The notes beneath the pieces were generated by a model, which searched no databases, was not told the origin of the DNA, and worked only from the letters and a program-made list of their open reading frames with translations. Shown one piece after another: positions 15,391-23,226 of a stretch of DNA of 64,000 nt. Where the stretch lies: the NCBI GenBank assembly GCA_965203795.1, contig OZ241915.1, positions 3,596,001 through 3,660,000 on the forward strand, read 5' to 3'. The DNA is from CBDBBY01 sp965203795 (GTDB lineage Bacteria; Pseudomonadota; Alphaproteobacteria; Rhodobacterales; Rhodobacteraceae). Position numbers and translations under genes: made by a program. The first letter of the stretch is position 1; every line of letters begins with the position of its first letter.

Positions 15391-17319
15391 CTACTTGTCC
15401 TGCTTGTCGCGGTCCACATCCTCGAATTCGGCGTCCACGACGTCGTCGGCGCCGCTTTCCGGCTCCGCGCCGTCTTCGCCGCCTTCCGGCGCGGCTTCGG
15501 CTTCCTTCTTCATCTGCTCTTCGTAGATGGCCTGGCCGAGCTTCTGGGATGCGTCCGCGAGGTTCTTGACCGCGCCCCTGATCTTCTCGGTGTCCTCTTC
15601 CTTCAGCGTTTCCTCCAAGGCGCCGACGGCGAGCTCGATGGCTTCCACAGTCGACTTGTCCACCTTGTCCCCGTGCTCCTCAAGAGACTTTCTGGTCGAG
15701 TGGACCAGCGCTTCGCCCTGGTTCCTGGCTTCCACCAGCTCCTTGCGGATCCGGTCGGCTTCGGCGTTCGCGTCGGCGTCCTTGATCATCCGCTCGATCT
15801 CTTCCTCGGAAAGGCCGCCGGAGGTCTGGATGGTGATCTTCTGCTCCTTGCCGGTCCCCTTGTCCTTCGCCGAGACCGACACGATCCCGTTGGCGTCGAT
15901 GTCGAAAGTGACCTCGATCTGCGGAATGCCTCTGGGAGCGGGCGGGATCTCCTCGAGATTGAACTGGCCGAGCAGCTTGTTGTGCTCGGCGATCTCCCGC
16001 TCGCCTTGGAACACGCGGATCGTGACCGCGGGCTGGTTGTCCTCGGCCGTCGAAAAGATGTTCGATTTCTTGGTCGGAATGGTCGTGTTGCGGTCGATCT
16101 GGCGCGTGAACACGCCGCCGAGCGTTTCGATTCCGAGGGAAAGGGGCGTGACGTCGAGCAGGACGACGTCCTTGACGTCGCCGCCCAGCACGCCCGCCTG
16201 GATCGCGGCGCCCATCGCGACCACCTCGTCCGGGTTCACCCCCTTGTGCGGCGCCTTGCCGAAGAACGCGGTGACCTCGTCGACGACCTTCGGCATCCGC
16301 GTCATTCCGCCCACCAGCACGACCTCGTCGATGTCGCCCTTGGCGACGCCGGCGTCCTTCAGCGCGGCGGCGCAAGGCTTCAGCGATTTCTTGATGAGGC
16401 TGCCCACCAGGCTTTCGAGCTTCGCGCGGGTGAGCTTCATGACGAGGTGGAGCGGCTGGCTGGTCTGCGGATCCATGGAGATGAACGGCTGGTTGATCTC
16501 CGTCTGCTGGCTCGACGAAAGCTCGATCTTGGCTTTTTCCGAAGCCTCCTTGAGCCGCTGCAGAGCCATCTTGTCCTTGCTGAGGTCGACGCCGTGCTCC
16601 TTCCGGAATTCCGAGGCGAGGTGCCTGACGATGCACATGTCGAAGTCCTCGCCGCCGAGGAACGTGTCCCCGTTGGTGGCCTTGACCTCGAAAAGCCCCT
16701 CGTCGATCTCGAGGATCGTGATGTCGAAGGTGCCGCCCCCGAGGTCGTAGACCGCGATCGTCTTGGATTCCTTCTTGTCGAGGCCGTAGGCGAGCGCGGC
16801 GGCCGTCGGCTCGTTGATGATCCGGAGCACCTCGAGTCCGGCGATCTTCCCCGCGTCCTTGGTGGCCTGCCGCTGCGCGTCGTTGAAGTAGGCGGGCACG
16901 GTGATGACGGCCTGCTCCACCTTCCCGCCGAGGAAGTCCTCGGCGGTCTCCTTCATCTTCTGCAGGATGAAGGCCGAGATCTGAGCCGGCGAGTACTTCT
17001 CCCCGCGCGCTTCCACCCAGGCGTCGCCGTTCCCGCCGTCCACCACAGCGTAGGGCAGATGCCCCTTGTCCTCGGCGAGCGCCGAGTCGCCGACGCGCCT
17101 GCCGATCAGCCGCTTAACCGCGAAGACGGTGTTGCTCGCATTCGTGACGGCCTGCCGCTTCGCGGCCTGGCCGACGAGGCGCTCGTTGTCCGTGAACGCG
17201 ACGATCGAAGGCGTCGTCCGCGAACCCTCGGAGTTCTCGATGACCCTGGGTTCGGATCCGTCCATGATCGCGACGCAGGAATTCGTGGTTCCGAGGTCTA
17301 TCCCAATCACCTTGCCCAT
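15391..17319 (-). CDS. dnaK: Chaperone protein DnaK (Hsp70)
   Basis: A 642-aa Hsp70. The N-terminus MGKVIGIDLGTTNSCVAIMD is the phosphate-1 motif. Other landmarks are AYFNDAQRQATKDAG, the adenosine/phosphate-2 segment YDLGGGTFDIT, VVLVGGMTRMP, the linker region VVLLDVTPLSLGIETLGG, and an acidic C-terminus ending in a charged tail (EFEDVDRDKQDK) resembling the EEVD-type lid tail region. The length is the normal bacterial value. It is the first gene of the dnaK-dnaJ operon. A possible heat-shock promoter lies in the divergent gap with alkB. Confidence 0.98.
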   Translation of the reverse strand: MGKVIGIDLGTTNSCVAIMDGSEPRVIENSEGSRTTPSIVAFTDNERLVGQAAKRQAVTNASNTVFAVKRLIGRRVGDSALAEDKGHLPYAVVDGGNGDAWVEARGEKYSPAQISAFILQKMKETAEDFLGGKVEQAVITVPAYFNDAQRQATKDAGKIAGLEVLRIINEPTAAALAYGLDKKESKTIAVYDLGGGTFDITILEIDEGLFEVKATNGDTFLGGEDFDMCIVRHLASEFRKEHGVDLSKDKMALQRLKEASEKAKIELSSSQQTEINQPFISMDPQTSQPLHLVMKLTRAKLESLVGSLIKKSLKPCAAALKDAGVAKGDIDEVVLVGGMTRMPKVVDEVTAFFGKAPHKGVNPDEVVAMGAAIQAGVLGGDVKDVVLLDVTPLSLGIETLGGVFTRQIDRNTTIPTKKSNIFSTAEDNQPAVTIRVFQGEREIAEHNKLLGQFNLEEIPPAPRGIPQIEVTFDIDANGIVSVSAKDKGTGKEQKITIQTSGGLSEEEIERMIKDADANAEADRIRKELVEARNQGEALVHSTRKSLEEHGDKVDKSTVEAIELAVGALEETLKEEDTEKIRGAVKNLADASQKLGQAIYEEQMKKEAEAAPEGGEDGAEPESGADDVVDAEFEDVDRDKQDK

Positions 17320-17411
17320 ACTGGTCCCCTTCAGTTTCCGCGGCCCTGAGGGCGGCAGCGGCTGTGAGCGAAATTCACTCGGCCGGACGGACCTTCCGTT
17401 CGGCTTGAGCG

Positions 17412-17442
17412 GTATATATGTATCGCCCCATACGCCTTCAAG
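17412..17442 (-). promoter_or_regulatory. Candidate heat-shock (RpoH-type) promoter of dnaK
   Basis: On the minus strand CTTGAA (17442-17437) is followed after 14-17 bases by an AT-rich block (ACATATATA). Alphaproteobacterial RpoH promoters are described as CTTG with an AT-rich -10 about 17-18 bp away. It lies about 95 bp before the dnaK start codon. The -10 match is imperfect, so this is a suggestion only. Confidence 0.3.
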
Positions 17443-17507
17443 CCGCCTCGGCGGCGCGTTGCGCCCGGTGCCGAAGCGGACCGGCGGAACTCCGGGAGCG
17501 CGATTCC

Positions 17508-18146
17508 ATGGCTCTTCAGCAGGATTCCGGTTCGGCTTCCCTCGCGCAAGCGCGGAGGATCAGAGGCGTTGAAATCCTGCACGGTTTCCTGGACGAGGCC
17601 GCCCAGAAGCGGATGGTCGAGGATCTGCGCGAGATCGCGGAAGCGGCCCCGATGTACTCGCCTATGACGCCCTACGGGCGGAAGATGTCGGTCCGCACCA
17701 CCTCCGCCGGAAATTGCGGCTGGCATTCGGACCGCCGCGGCTACCGGTACGAGCCCCGCCATCCGAGAGGAACCCCGTGGCCGCCGATACCCGCGTCGGT
17801 GCTCGACGTCTGGAAGCGGGCGGGCCATCCGGAGCGGATGCCGGACACCTGCCTGATGAACTACTACGGGGCCGGCGCCCGGATGGGCATGCACCGGGAC
17901 TGCGACGAAGCGGATTTCCGCTGGCCGGTGGTTTCGGTCTCGCTAGGCGACGACGCGCTCTTCAGAATCGGGAACCTGGCCCGCGGCGGCACGACCGAGT
18001 CCGTATGGCTGCGATCGGGCGACGTTCTGGTGCTGGGAGGGGAGGCGCGGCTCGCATACCACGGCGTGGACCGGATCAAGCCCGGCACCTCCGGCCTGCT
18101 CAAGGACGGAGGGCGGATCAACCTGACGCTTCGCGTCGTCCGCTGA
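17508..18146 (+). CDS. alkB: AlkB-type 2-oxoglutarate/Fe(II) dioxygenase (alkylated-nucleic-acid demethylase)
   Basis: A 212-aa member of the AlkB family, which oxidatively removes methyl groups from 1-methyladenine and 3-methylcytosine. The Fe(II) ligands are His129 and Asp131 (MHRDCDE) and His185 (AYHGVDR). The 2-oxoglutarate-binding Arg203 and Arg209 lie in GGRINLTLR. MNYYGAGARMGMH is the usual AlkB core. ATG 17508 (MALQQDSG) is chosen; an upstream in-frame stretch from 17418 lies in the dnaK promoter region and is Arg/Cys-rich noise. It is divergent from dnaK and separate from any recognisable ada gene. Confidence 0.93.
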   Translation: MALQQDSGSASLAQARRIRGVEILHGFLDEAAQKRMVEDLREIAEAAPMYSPMTPYGRKMSVRTTSAGNCGWHSDRRGYRYEPRHPRGTPWPPIPASVLDVWKRAGHPERMPDTCLMNYYGAGARMGMHRDCDEADFRWPVVSVSLGDDALFRIGNLARGGTTESVWLRSGDVLVLGGEARLAYHGVDRIKPGTSGLLKDGGRINLTLRVVR

Positions 18147-18272
18147 CGCGCTGAGGATTCCCGGCGGCTTGCATCCCGGCGTTCGCGCATACAAAGGAAC
18201 CCGGACAAACGGCATGGATTCGGGGCGGCGCGGGCCGCCGCGCGGAAGCGGGTCGCAGTGGATCGCCAGGCA

Positions 18273-19055
18273 ATGGAAACCGAATTCGTCAGGCTGGCGG
18301 ACGCCGCCGGGGAGGCGATCATGCGCCTGTTCGGCTCGGCGGAATGCGCATCCGGCTACAAGGACGACGGGAGCCTGGTAACCGAAGCGGATGAAGCGGC
18401 GGACCGGATTATCCGGGAAGGCTTGGAAGAGTCGTTCTCCGGCACGCTGATCGTCTCCGAGGAATGCTCGGAATCGCATCGATCCGAGGCGCGGGATTTC
18501 TTCATTGTCGATCCGCTAGACGGAACGCGGAGCTTTTCGCGCGGGTCCCCGGAGTTCACAGTGAACATCGCCTACGTAGAGGACGGCCGTCCAACGTTCG
18601 GGGCGGTTTTCGCTCCGGCGCTCGAAAGGATGTTCTGCTCCGCCGCGGATGGCGGAATCCGCGAGCGGTCCGGCTTGGGTTCTGATGCGGTCTGGCGACG
18701 CATCGAACAATGCCGGGGATCAAGGCCCGAAGGGCCGCTGAAGGTGGTCGCGTCCAAGACGGAGCGGCACGGCAGCTGGCTCGGGGGCTTCCTTCGCGAC
18801 TTCCGCGTTGCCGGAATCGAATACCGCTCCTCGTCGCTCAAATTCTGCCTGCTCGCCTGCGGCGAGGCGGATCTGTATCCGCGTTCCGGGCCGACCATGG
18901 AATGGGACACGGCGGCCGGCCACGCCGTCCTTTCCTCCGCCGGCGGGCGCGTGGCCCTGCTTGACGGCCGAACGCCGCTTTCCTGCGGCAAGCCCGGATA
19001 CTGGAATCCGGGGTTCGTCGCGTTCGGTCCCGGAATCGGTTCGGACGAGGCTTAG
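18273..19055 (+). CDS. cysQ: 3'(2'),5'-bisphosphate nucleotidase / inositol-monophosphatase family (CysQ-like)
   Basis: A 260-aa Mg-dependent phosphatase. The FIG-type metal site is visible as EECSE followed by DPLDGTRSF, with the second motif WDTAAGHAVLSSAGG near the C-terminus. CysQ removes the 3'-phosphate from PAP, a by-product of sulfate activation. That role would fit the sulfur-related genes nearby, but inositol monophosphatases share the motifs. A GTG at 18258 would add five residues. The kdsB-like gene follows after a gap of only four bases, an arrangement that suggests co-expression. Confidence 0.85.
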   Translation: METEFVRLADAAGEAIMRLFGSAECASGYKDDGSLVTEADEAADRIIREGLEESFSGTLIVSEECSESHRSEARDFFIVDPLDGTRSFSRGSPEFTVNIAYVEDGRPTFGAVFAPALERMFCSAADGGIRERSGLGSDAVWRRIEQCRGSRPEGPLKVVASKTERHGSWLGGFLRDFRVAGIEYRSSSLKFCLLACGEADLYPRSGPTMEWDTAAGHAVLSSAGGRVALLDGRTPLSCGKPGYWNPGFVAFGPGIGSDEA

Positions 19056-19059
19056 CGCG

Positions 19060-19860
19060 TTGCCTGCAGTCGCCATCATCCCTGCGCGGTACGCATCGTC
19101 GCGGTTTCCGGGCAAGCCGCTTGAGGAGATCCGCGGCGCGTCGGGTGCCGGAAGGACGCTGATTCGGCGGACTTGGGAGGCTGCCTCCGAGGCCCGGGGC
19201 ATCGACCGCATCGTTGTTGCAACCGACGATTTGAGGATCCGCGACGAAGTGAGCTCGTTCGGCGGCGAGGCCGTCATGACGCCGCCGTCATGCCGCAACG
19301 GAACCGAGCGCTGCGCCGAAGCGATCAGGAAGCTCGGCGGCAGATACGACATTGTCGTGAACGTCCAAGGGGACGCGCCTTTGACGCCCCCGTGGTTCAT
19401 CGAGGCGATCATCGCCTCGCTGCGGGAGTCGTCCCGGCGGATGGTCGCGACCCCCGTGATCAGGTGCAGCGGCAAGGTCTTGGCCGACTTCAAAGCGGAC
19501 CTGCGGGGCGGGCGGCCCGGCGCGACGACGGCGGCGTTCGGAGCCGGGGGCCGGGCGCTCTATTTCTCGAAGGCGATCATTCCGTGGACATCCGGCCGAG
19601 TCCGCGACGATGCGGAGACTCCGGTGTTCCACCATGTCGGGGTCTACGCGTACGTGCCCGAAGCTCTCGAATGGTACTTGCGCCAGGCGCCGGGCCCCTT
19701 GGAAACGGCGGAAGGCTTGGAGCAGCTTCGGTTTCTGGAGCGCGGGAAGAGCATTCACTGCGTTGAGGTGGATGCGAGGGGGCGGCCCTTCTGGGAGGTC
19801 AACATCCCGGAGGACATTGGGAGGATCGAATCGCGCTTGAAGGAGGCCGGGATGGAGTGA
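19060..19860 (+). CDS. kdsB: KdsB-like 3-deoxy-manno-octulosonate cytidylyltransferase family protein
   Basis: A 266-aa nucleotidyltransferase. VAIIPARYASSRFPGKPL is the CTP-binding start, followed by VVATDD, NGTERCAEA, IVVNVQGDAPL and, near the end, VNIPEDIGRIESRL. CMP-Kdo synthetase activates Kdo for lipopolysaccharide core assembly. Two details differ from textbook KdsB: NVQGDAPLTPP in place of NVQGDEPLI, and about 15 extra residues before ALYFSKAIIP. A relative acting on another 3-deoxy sugar is therefore possible. TTG 19060 is taken as start, just after the cysQ stop; the larger open frame upstream is a shadow of cysQ. The 3' third is repeated in decayed form at 21505-21893. Confidence 0.7.
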   Translation: MPAVAIIPARYASSRFPGKPLEEIRGASGAGRTLIRRTWEAASEARGIDRIVVATDDLRIRDEVSSFGGEAVMTPPSCRNGTERCAEAIRKLGGRYDIVVNVQGDAPLTPPWFIEAIIASLRESSRRMVATPVIRCSGKVLADFKADLRGGRPGATTAAFGAGGRALYFSKAIIPWTSGRVRDDAETPVFHHVGVYAYVPEALEWYLRQAPGPLETAEGLEQLRFLERGKSIHCVEVDARGRPFWEVNIPEDIGRIESRLKEAGME

Positions 19861-19980
19861 CGGCCGGAGCCGCGCCGCCTACGCGTTCTGGAACGCTTTA
19901 TCGAGTCCCTCGTGGATCTTGTCGACATCGTCGATGGACAGGCACAGCGTCGTTGCCATGCGCAATTGGCGACGTGATGG
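19465..19980 (+). repeat. Left copy of a degenerate ~0.5 kb duplication (kdsB end plus aminotransferase end)
   Basis: From the last third of the kdsB-like gene to about 120 bp past its stop, the sequence closely matches 21505-22005 in direct orientation. In this copy the kdsB part is intact. The part after the stop (from CGGCCGGAGCCGCGCCGCC onward) is a decayed antisense copy of the aminotransferase 3' end, recognisable by its TTGTCGACATCGTCGATGG. Many point differences separate the copies, so the duplication is old. Confidence 0.85.
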
Positions 19981-20019
19981 CGCCATCCTGCGAGAGGATG
20001 CCTACCACCGCCGTCATCA

Positions 20020-20175
20020 TCATCGACGCTGTCAACCGCGGTCGGGAGTTCCTGGAAGGGACGGCTCTCGGCGGCGGCACGGCGATGACGCTTCGGACCG
20101 GCCGCCGCGCAGCCGTGACGTTGACTTCTTCCTGCCGGACCCCCAGCGGACCCGGCGGCAGCGGAAAGCGGAGGG
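20020..20175 (+). pseudogene. Relic of a nucleotidyltransferase (AbiEii-like)
   Basis: Two plus-strand frames together read REFLEGTALGGGTAMTLR and then RSRDVDFFLPDPQ. This resembles the nucleotidyltransferase core of AbiEii-type toxins (GG-T-A plus R-x-D-x-D-F-F), with a frameshift in between. No start codon or complete frame is present. The stretch from here to 20439 shows no further gene and ends in an AT-rich segment that may hold the promoter of the abiEi gene. Confidence 0.45.
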
Positions 20176-20439
20176 GGAGACGGCAAGGACGCAAACGGAA
20201 CAGGCATCGCCGGCACCGACCCCCCCGACCGTGCCAAGCCGCCCTCCTATTCGCACAACCGCAAGACACAACGGCCGGAACACCGCCTTCAGAAGGAATT
20301 CCGCGTCCAGCCGACCGGTTGCGGTTGGTCCCTGCCAGGGCGGCAGTAAGCAGCAGGGAGGGCCGCGGGGTGCGCAGCGGGCCTGAATTCAACATATTTC
20401 GTGTATATAAACGCATAATTCGTTCAGAATGGCAGTTCG

Positions 20440-21015
20440 ATGCAATCCGTGGATGCAATCAAGGCCCTGTGCGGTCTGGACCGGGACGGCCGGGCGGTCT
20501 TCTCGGCGGCGGAGCTGCGCTGCATCTTCCCGGAACTGTCCCGCCATACCTTCACCGACGGCCTGCGTCGGCTGGTGGCCCAAGGCATTCCGAAGCGCGC
20601 CGCGCACGGCGTCTATGTCAATGCGCTTTCGCGGGGCCCGCGGGCTTGGCGCGACGAGGAAGCGGCAATCCGCCTGCGCAGCGGGGAATACAGCTATGTC
20701 AGCCTCGAATCGGCGCTGTCCGCATTCGGGGTGATTTCGCAGATCCCGGTCGGCCGGACGACGATGATGACCACCGGCCGCTCCGGCGAGATTCACAGCA
20801 TCTACGGCACGCTGGATTTCACCCACACGGCCCGGCCGGTGCGGGACATCCTGGCCTCGACCATGATGATCGAGGGTCGGCCGATGCGCTTCGCCCGCGT
20901 CGAGACGGCGTTGCGGAATCTCCGGCGGGTCGGGCGCAACATGGATCTGGTCGACATGGACGTTTACCGCGAGATTCTGGAAGAGCAGGCAGCGGCAGGA
21001 GGGTCGGCGGGATGA
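20440..21015 (+). CDS. AbiEi-family antitoxin (type IV toxin-antitoxin), winged-helix regulator
   Basis: A 191-aa protein with an N-terminal helix-turn-helix-like region (FSAAELRCIFPELSRHTFTDGLRRLVAQGIPKRAAHGVYVN). The following domain has the AbiEi-type pattern: YSYVSLESALSAFGVISQIP, MTTGRSGEIHSIYGTLDFTHT and FARVETALRNLRR. AbiEi proteins repress their own promoter and counteract the nucleotidyltransferase toxin encoded immediately downstream. Here the toxin gene starts with ATG overlapping this stop (ATGA) but is damaged. An AT-rich stretch directly upstream (around 20390-20430) likely contains the promoter. The module lies between the two copies of the kdsB/aminotransferase duplication. 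Confidence 0.72.
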   Translation: MQSVDAIKALCGLDRDGRAVFSAAELRCIFPELSRHTFTDGLRRLVAQGIPKRAAHGVYVNALSRGPRAWRDEEAAIRLRSGEYSYVSLESALSAFGVISQIPVGRTTMMTTGRSGEIHSIYGTLDFTHTARPVRDILASTMMIEGRPMRFARVETALRNLRRVGRNMDLVDMDVYREILEEQAAAGGSAG

Positions 21016-21457
21016 AGCAGGATCTGGCGCACATGATCGAGTTCGCCCTGCAGGACAACCCGAACCTCAGCAGCTTGCGCCCCGTAGTGGAGAAGGAAAT
21101 TCTCCACTGCGACATCCTGCACGGGCTGCTGAAAGGCGCATCCCGGAACTCATCGAGTCCGACGGCTTTGCCCGGCAGCTGTCGCGGTTCCTGGACAAGC
21201 TGACGGGCGCCGCCACGGTCTTCCGGCCGGAGTGGCGCGAGTGCGCCGCCCGCGATCTCCAGGACCTGCTGGGCGGCCTGCTTCCTGTGTTGACAGCAAA
21301 CGGCGTCTGCCGCCCGCCGGAAAAGGTCAGGCAGGCGAAGCCGCCGGAGGGACACCGCCGGGTCAGGCATCCCCGGCACCGGGATCCGCGATCCCTATGC
21401 GCTGCCCTCGCCTTGGGACAGCAATTGGAAGAAATAACGGGCCGGGCAGGTGGATGA
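21012..21457 (+). pseudogene. AbiEii-type nucleotidyltransferase toxin, internally deleted
   Basis: The frame opens at ATG 21012, overlapping the abiEi stop, and reads an AbiEii-like N-terminus (VVEKEILHCDILHGLL). After about 40 codons a different frame takes over and reads IPELIESDGFARQLSRFLDKL, then FRPEWRECAARDLQDLL, which looks like the toxin C-terminus. The catalytic centre (GG-T and D-x-D residues) that should lie between them, about 200 codons in relatives, is missing. The toxin should therefore be inactive, leaving an antitoxin without a partner. The frame ends at 21457. Confidence 0.6.
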
Positions 21458-21504
21458 TGGCAGCCCGGCAACCTTGGGACCATCCAATCGCGCATGGCCC
21501 CGAG

Positions 21505-21893
21505 CGCATTGCGGGAAGGCCCTGACGGACTTCAAAGCTGATTTGCGGAGCGGACGGCCAGGCACGACACCGACAGCGTTCTGAGCCAAGGGCGGAGCGC
21601 CCTGCTTCTCGAAGGCGATCTTTCCGCGGGCATCCGGCAGAGTCGGCGACGACACGGCGGTGCAGCTGTTCCGCCAAGTCGGCGATCGCGCCCGAAGCTC
21701 TTGCAAGGTGCTCGCGCCAGGCGCCGCGCGCCTCGGAAACGGCGGAAGGCTCGAAGCAGCTGCTGTTTCTGGAGCGCGGGGAAAGCATTCACCGCGTCGA
21801 GGTGGACGCGAGGGGACGGCCATTCCGGGAGGTCAACATCCCGGAGGACATCGACAGAATTGAATCGCGCCTGAAGGAGGCCGGAATGGAGTG
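21505..21893 (+). pseudogene. kdsB-like gene, 3' remnant
   Basis: Aligns along the strand with the last ~380 bp of the kdsB-like gene. Recognisable pieces are the DNA for FLERG, EVNIPEDIDRIESRLKEAGME and the terminal GGAATGGAGTGA. Frame changes and stops interrupt it, and the first two thirds of the gene are missing. It ends at the same place relative to the convergent aminotransferase as the intact copy does. Confidence 0.8.
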
Positions 21894-22005
21894 ACGGCCG
21901 GAGCCGCGCCGCCTACGCGTTCCGGAAGGCTCTGTCCAAGCCCTCGCAGACCTTGTCGACATCGTCGATGGACAGGCACAGCGGCGGCACCATGCGCAAT
22001 GTCGA
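21505..22005 (+). repeat. Right copy of the degenerate ~0.5 kb duplication
   Basis: Direct repeat of 19465-19980. Here the kdsB-like part is the decayed one, while the aminotransferase end (minus strand) belongs to the intact gene. The two copies together imply a tandem duplication of a kdsB-aminotransferase convergent pair, followed by loss of most of one aminotransferase and one kdsB copy. Confidence 0.85.
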
Positions 22006-23226
22006 CTGGAACGGCCCCGACTTCGACGGAACGATCCCGCTGCTCCGGCATTCCTCGAACACCTTGCTTGCGGTTTCCGGATCGGGCTCCTTCGTTTTCC
22101 GGTCCTTGACCAGCTCGATGGCAAGCATCAGCCCGCGGCCGCGCACGTCGCCGATCGCGGGGTGCTTCGCCTTGAGATCGAGAAGCCGCTCCAGAAGGGC
22201 CTTTCCGACCACCCTGGCGTTTTCCTGCAGCCTTTCCTCCCGGAGAACCTGCAGCACGGCGCGCCCGGCCGCGCACGATGTCGGATTCGCGCCGTAGGTA
22301 TGGAACATGAATCGTTCCGCCATCGGCTCGGCCACGTGCTTCTGCGCGACCACGGCGCCGAGCGGGAAGCCGTTTCCGATCCCCTTGGCCATCACGACGA
22401 TCTCAGGGACGATGCCGTCGCGCTCGAAACCCCACATGTGGTCGCCGGTGCGCGCGAATCCCGCCTGCACCTCGTCTGCGATCATGACGCCTCCGGCGGC
22501 GCGCACTCGTTCCGCCGCGCCTGACAGGTAGCCTTCAGGCAATTCTATGATGCCGCCGTAGCCCTGAACGCTCTCCGAAACGAATCCCGCCAGCCTTCCG
22601 GAAGTCTCGGCGGAAATCGCGCGCTCGATCTCCTCAAGGTACGGGCCGGCCCCGGCATTCTCCCCGAAGACGCCGCGGTACTGGTTCGGCTCCGCGACGA
22701 ACGTGACGCTTCCGGGAATTCCCGGATGCCTCCAGCCGGAAATCCCCGTGATCGACTGCGCGCCCGCCGTGGGCCCGTGATAGGACGAGCGCAAGGCCAG
22801 CAGATCCAGGTTGCCGGTGAAGCTCCGGGCCATGCACAAGGCGAGGTCGATCGCCTCGGCGCCGGAATTGGTGAAGTGGACCACCCATTCGATGCCGTCG
22901 TCCGCCCCGGGCATCTCGGCCGCGAGCTCTTCCGCGAAATGCGCGGGAACGGGATGGTAGAACATGGTCGTGCAGTGGACGAGCTCGCGGGCCTGCGCCG
23001 CCGCGGCGGCGACCACCTTGGGATGGCAGTGGCCCACCGAAATGCAGACGTTCATGCCGAGCAGGTCGATGTATTTCCTGCCGTCCTCGTCCCAAAGGTA
23101 CTGCATCGAGCCCTTCTTGAAGACCATCGGCTCCCTGTAGGGAATGAACCGCCTCTGCGATGCCGAGAAGTACCTGTCCCGTCGCGCGGCGGTGCCGGCG
23201 AGACTCCAGTCGACGCTCAGTTCCAT
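21913..23226 (-). CDS. Class III PLP-dependent aminotransferase (AGXT2-like)
   Basis: A 437-aa aminotransferase. PLP features are TNSGAEAIDLAL (phosphate site), Asp251 in MIADEVQAGFARTG (pyridine N contact) and the Schiff-base Lys281 in MAKGIGNGFPLGAV. The closest remembered group is alanine-glyoxylate aminotransferase 2-like and related omega-amino acid aminotransferases. It overlaps the mttB 3' end by ten bases (start 23226, mttB stop 23217), so the two are co-transcribed downstream of lysR. In this setting it may handle the amino acid released from a methylated precursor or supply glyoxylate/glycine. The precise substrate is not evident. Confidence 0.85.
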   Translation of the reverse strand: MELSVDWSLAGTAARRDRYFSASQRRFIPYREPMVFKKGSMQYLWDEDGRKYIDLLGMNVCISVGHCHPKVVAAAAAQARELVHCTTMFYHPVPAHFAEELAAEMPGADDGIEWVVHFTNSGAEAIDLALCMARSFTGNLDLLALRSSYHGPTAGAQSITGISGWRHPGIPGSVTFVAEPNQYRGVFGENAGAGPYLEEIERAISAETSGRLAGFVSESVQGYGGIIELPEGYLSGAAERVRAAGGVMIADEVQAGFARTGDHMWGFERDGIVPEIVVMAKGIGNGFPLGAVVAQKHVAEPMAERFMFHTYGANPTSCAAGRAVLQVLREERLQENARVVGKALLERLLDLKAKHPAIGDVRGRGLMLAIELVKDRKTKEPDPETASKVFEECRSSGIVPSKSGPFQSTLRMVPPLCLSIDDVDKVCEGLDRAFRNA

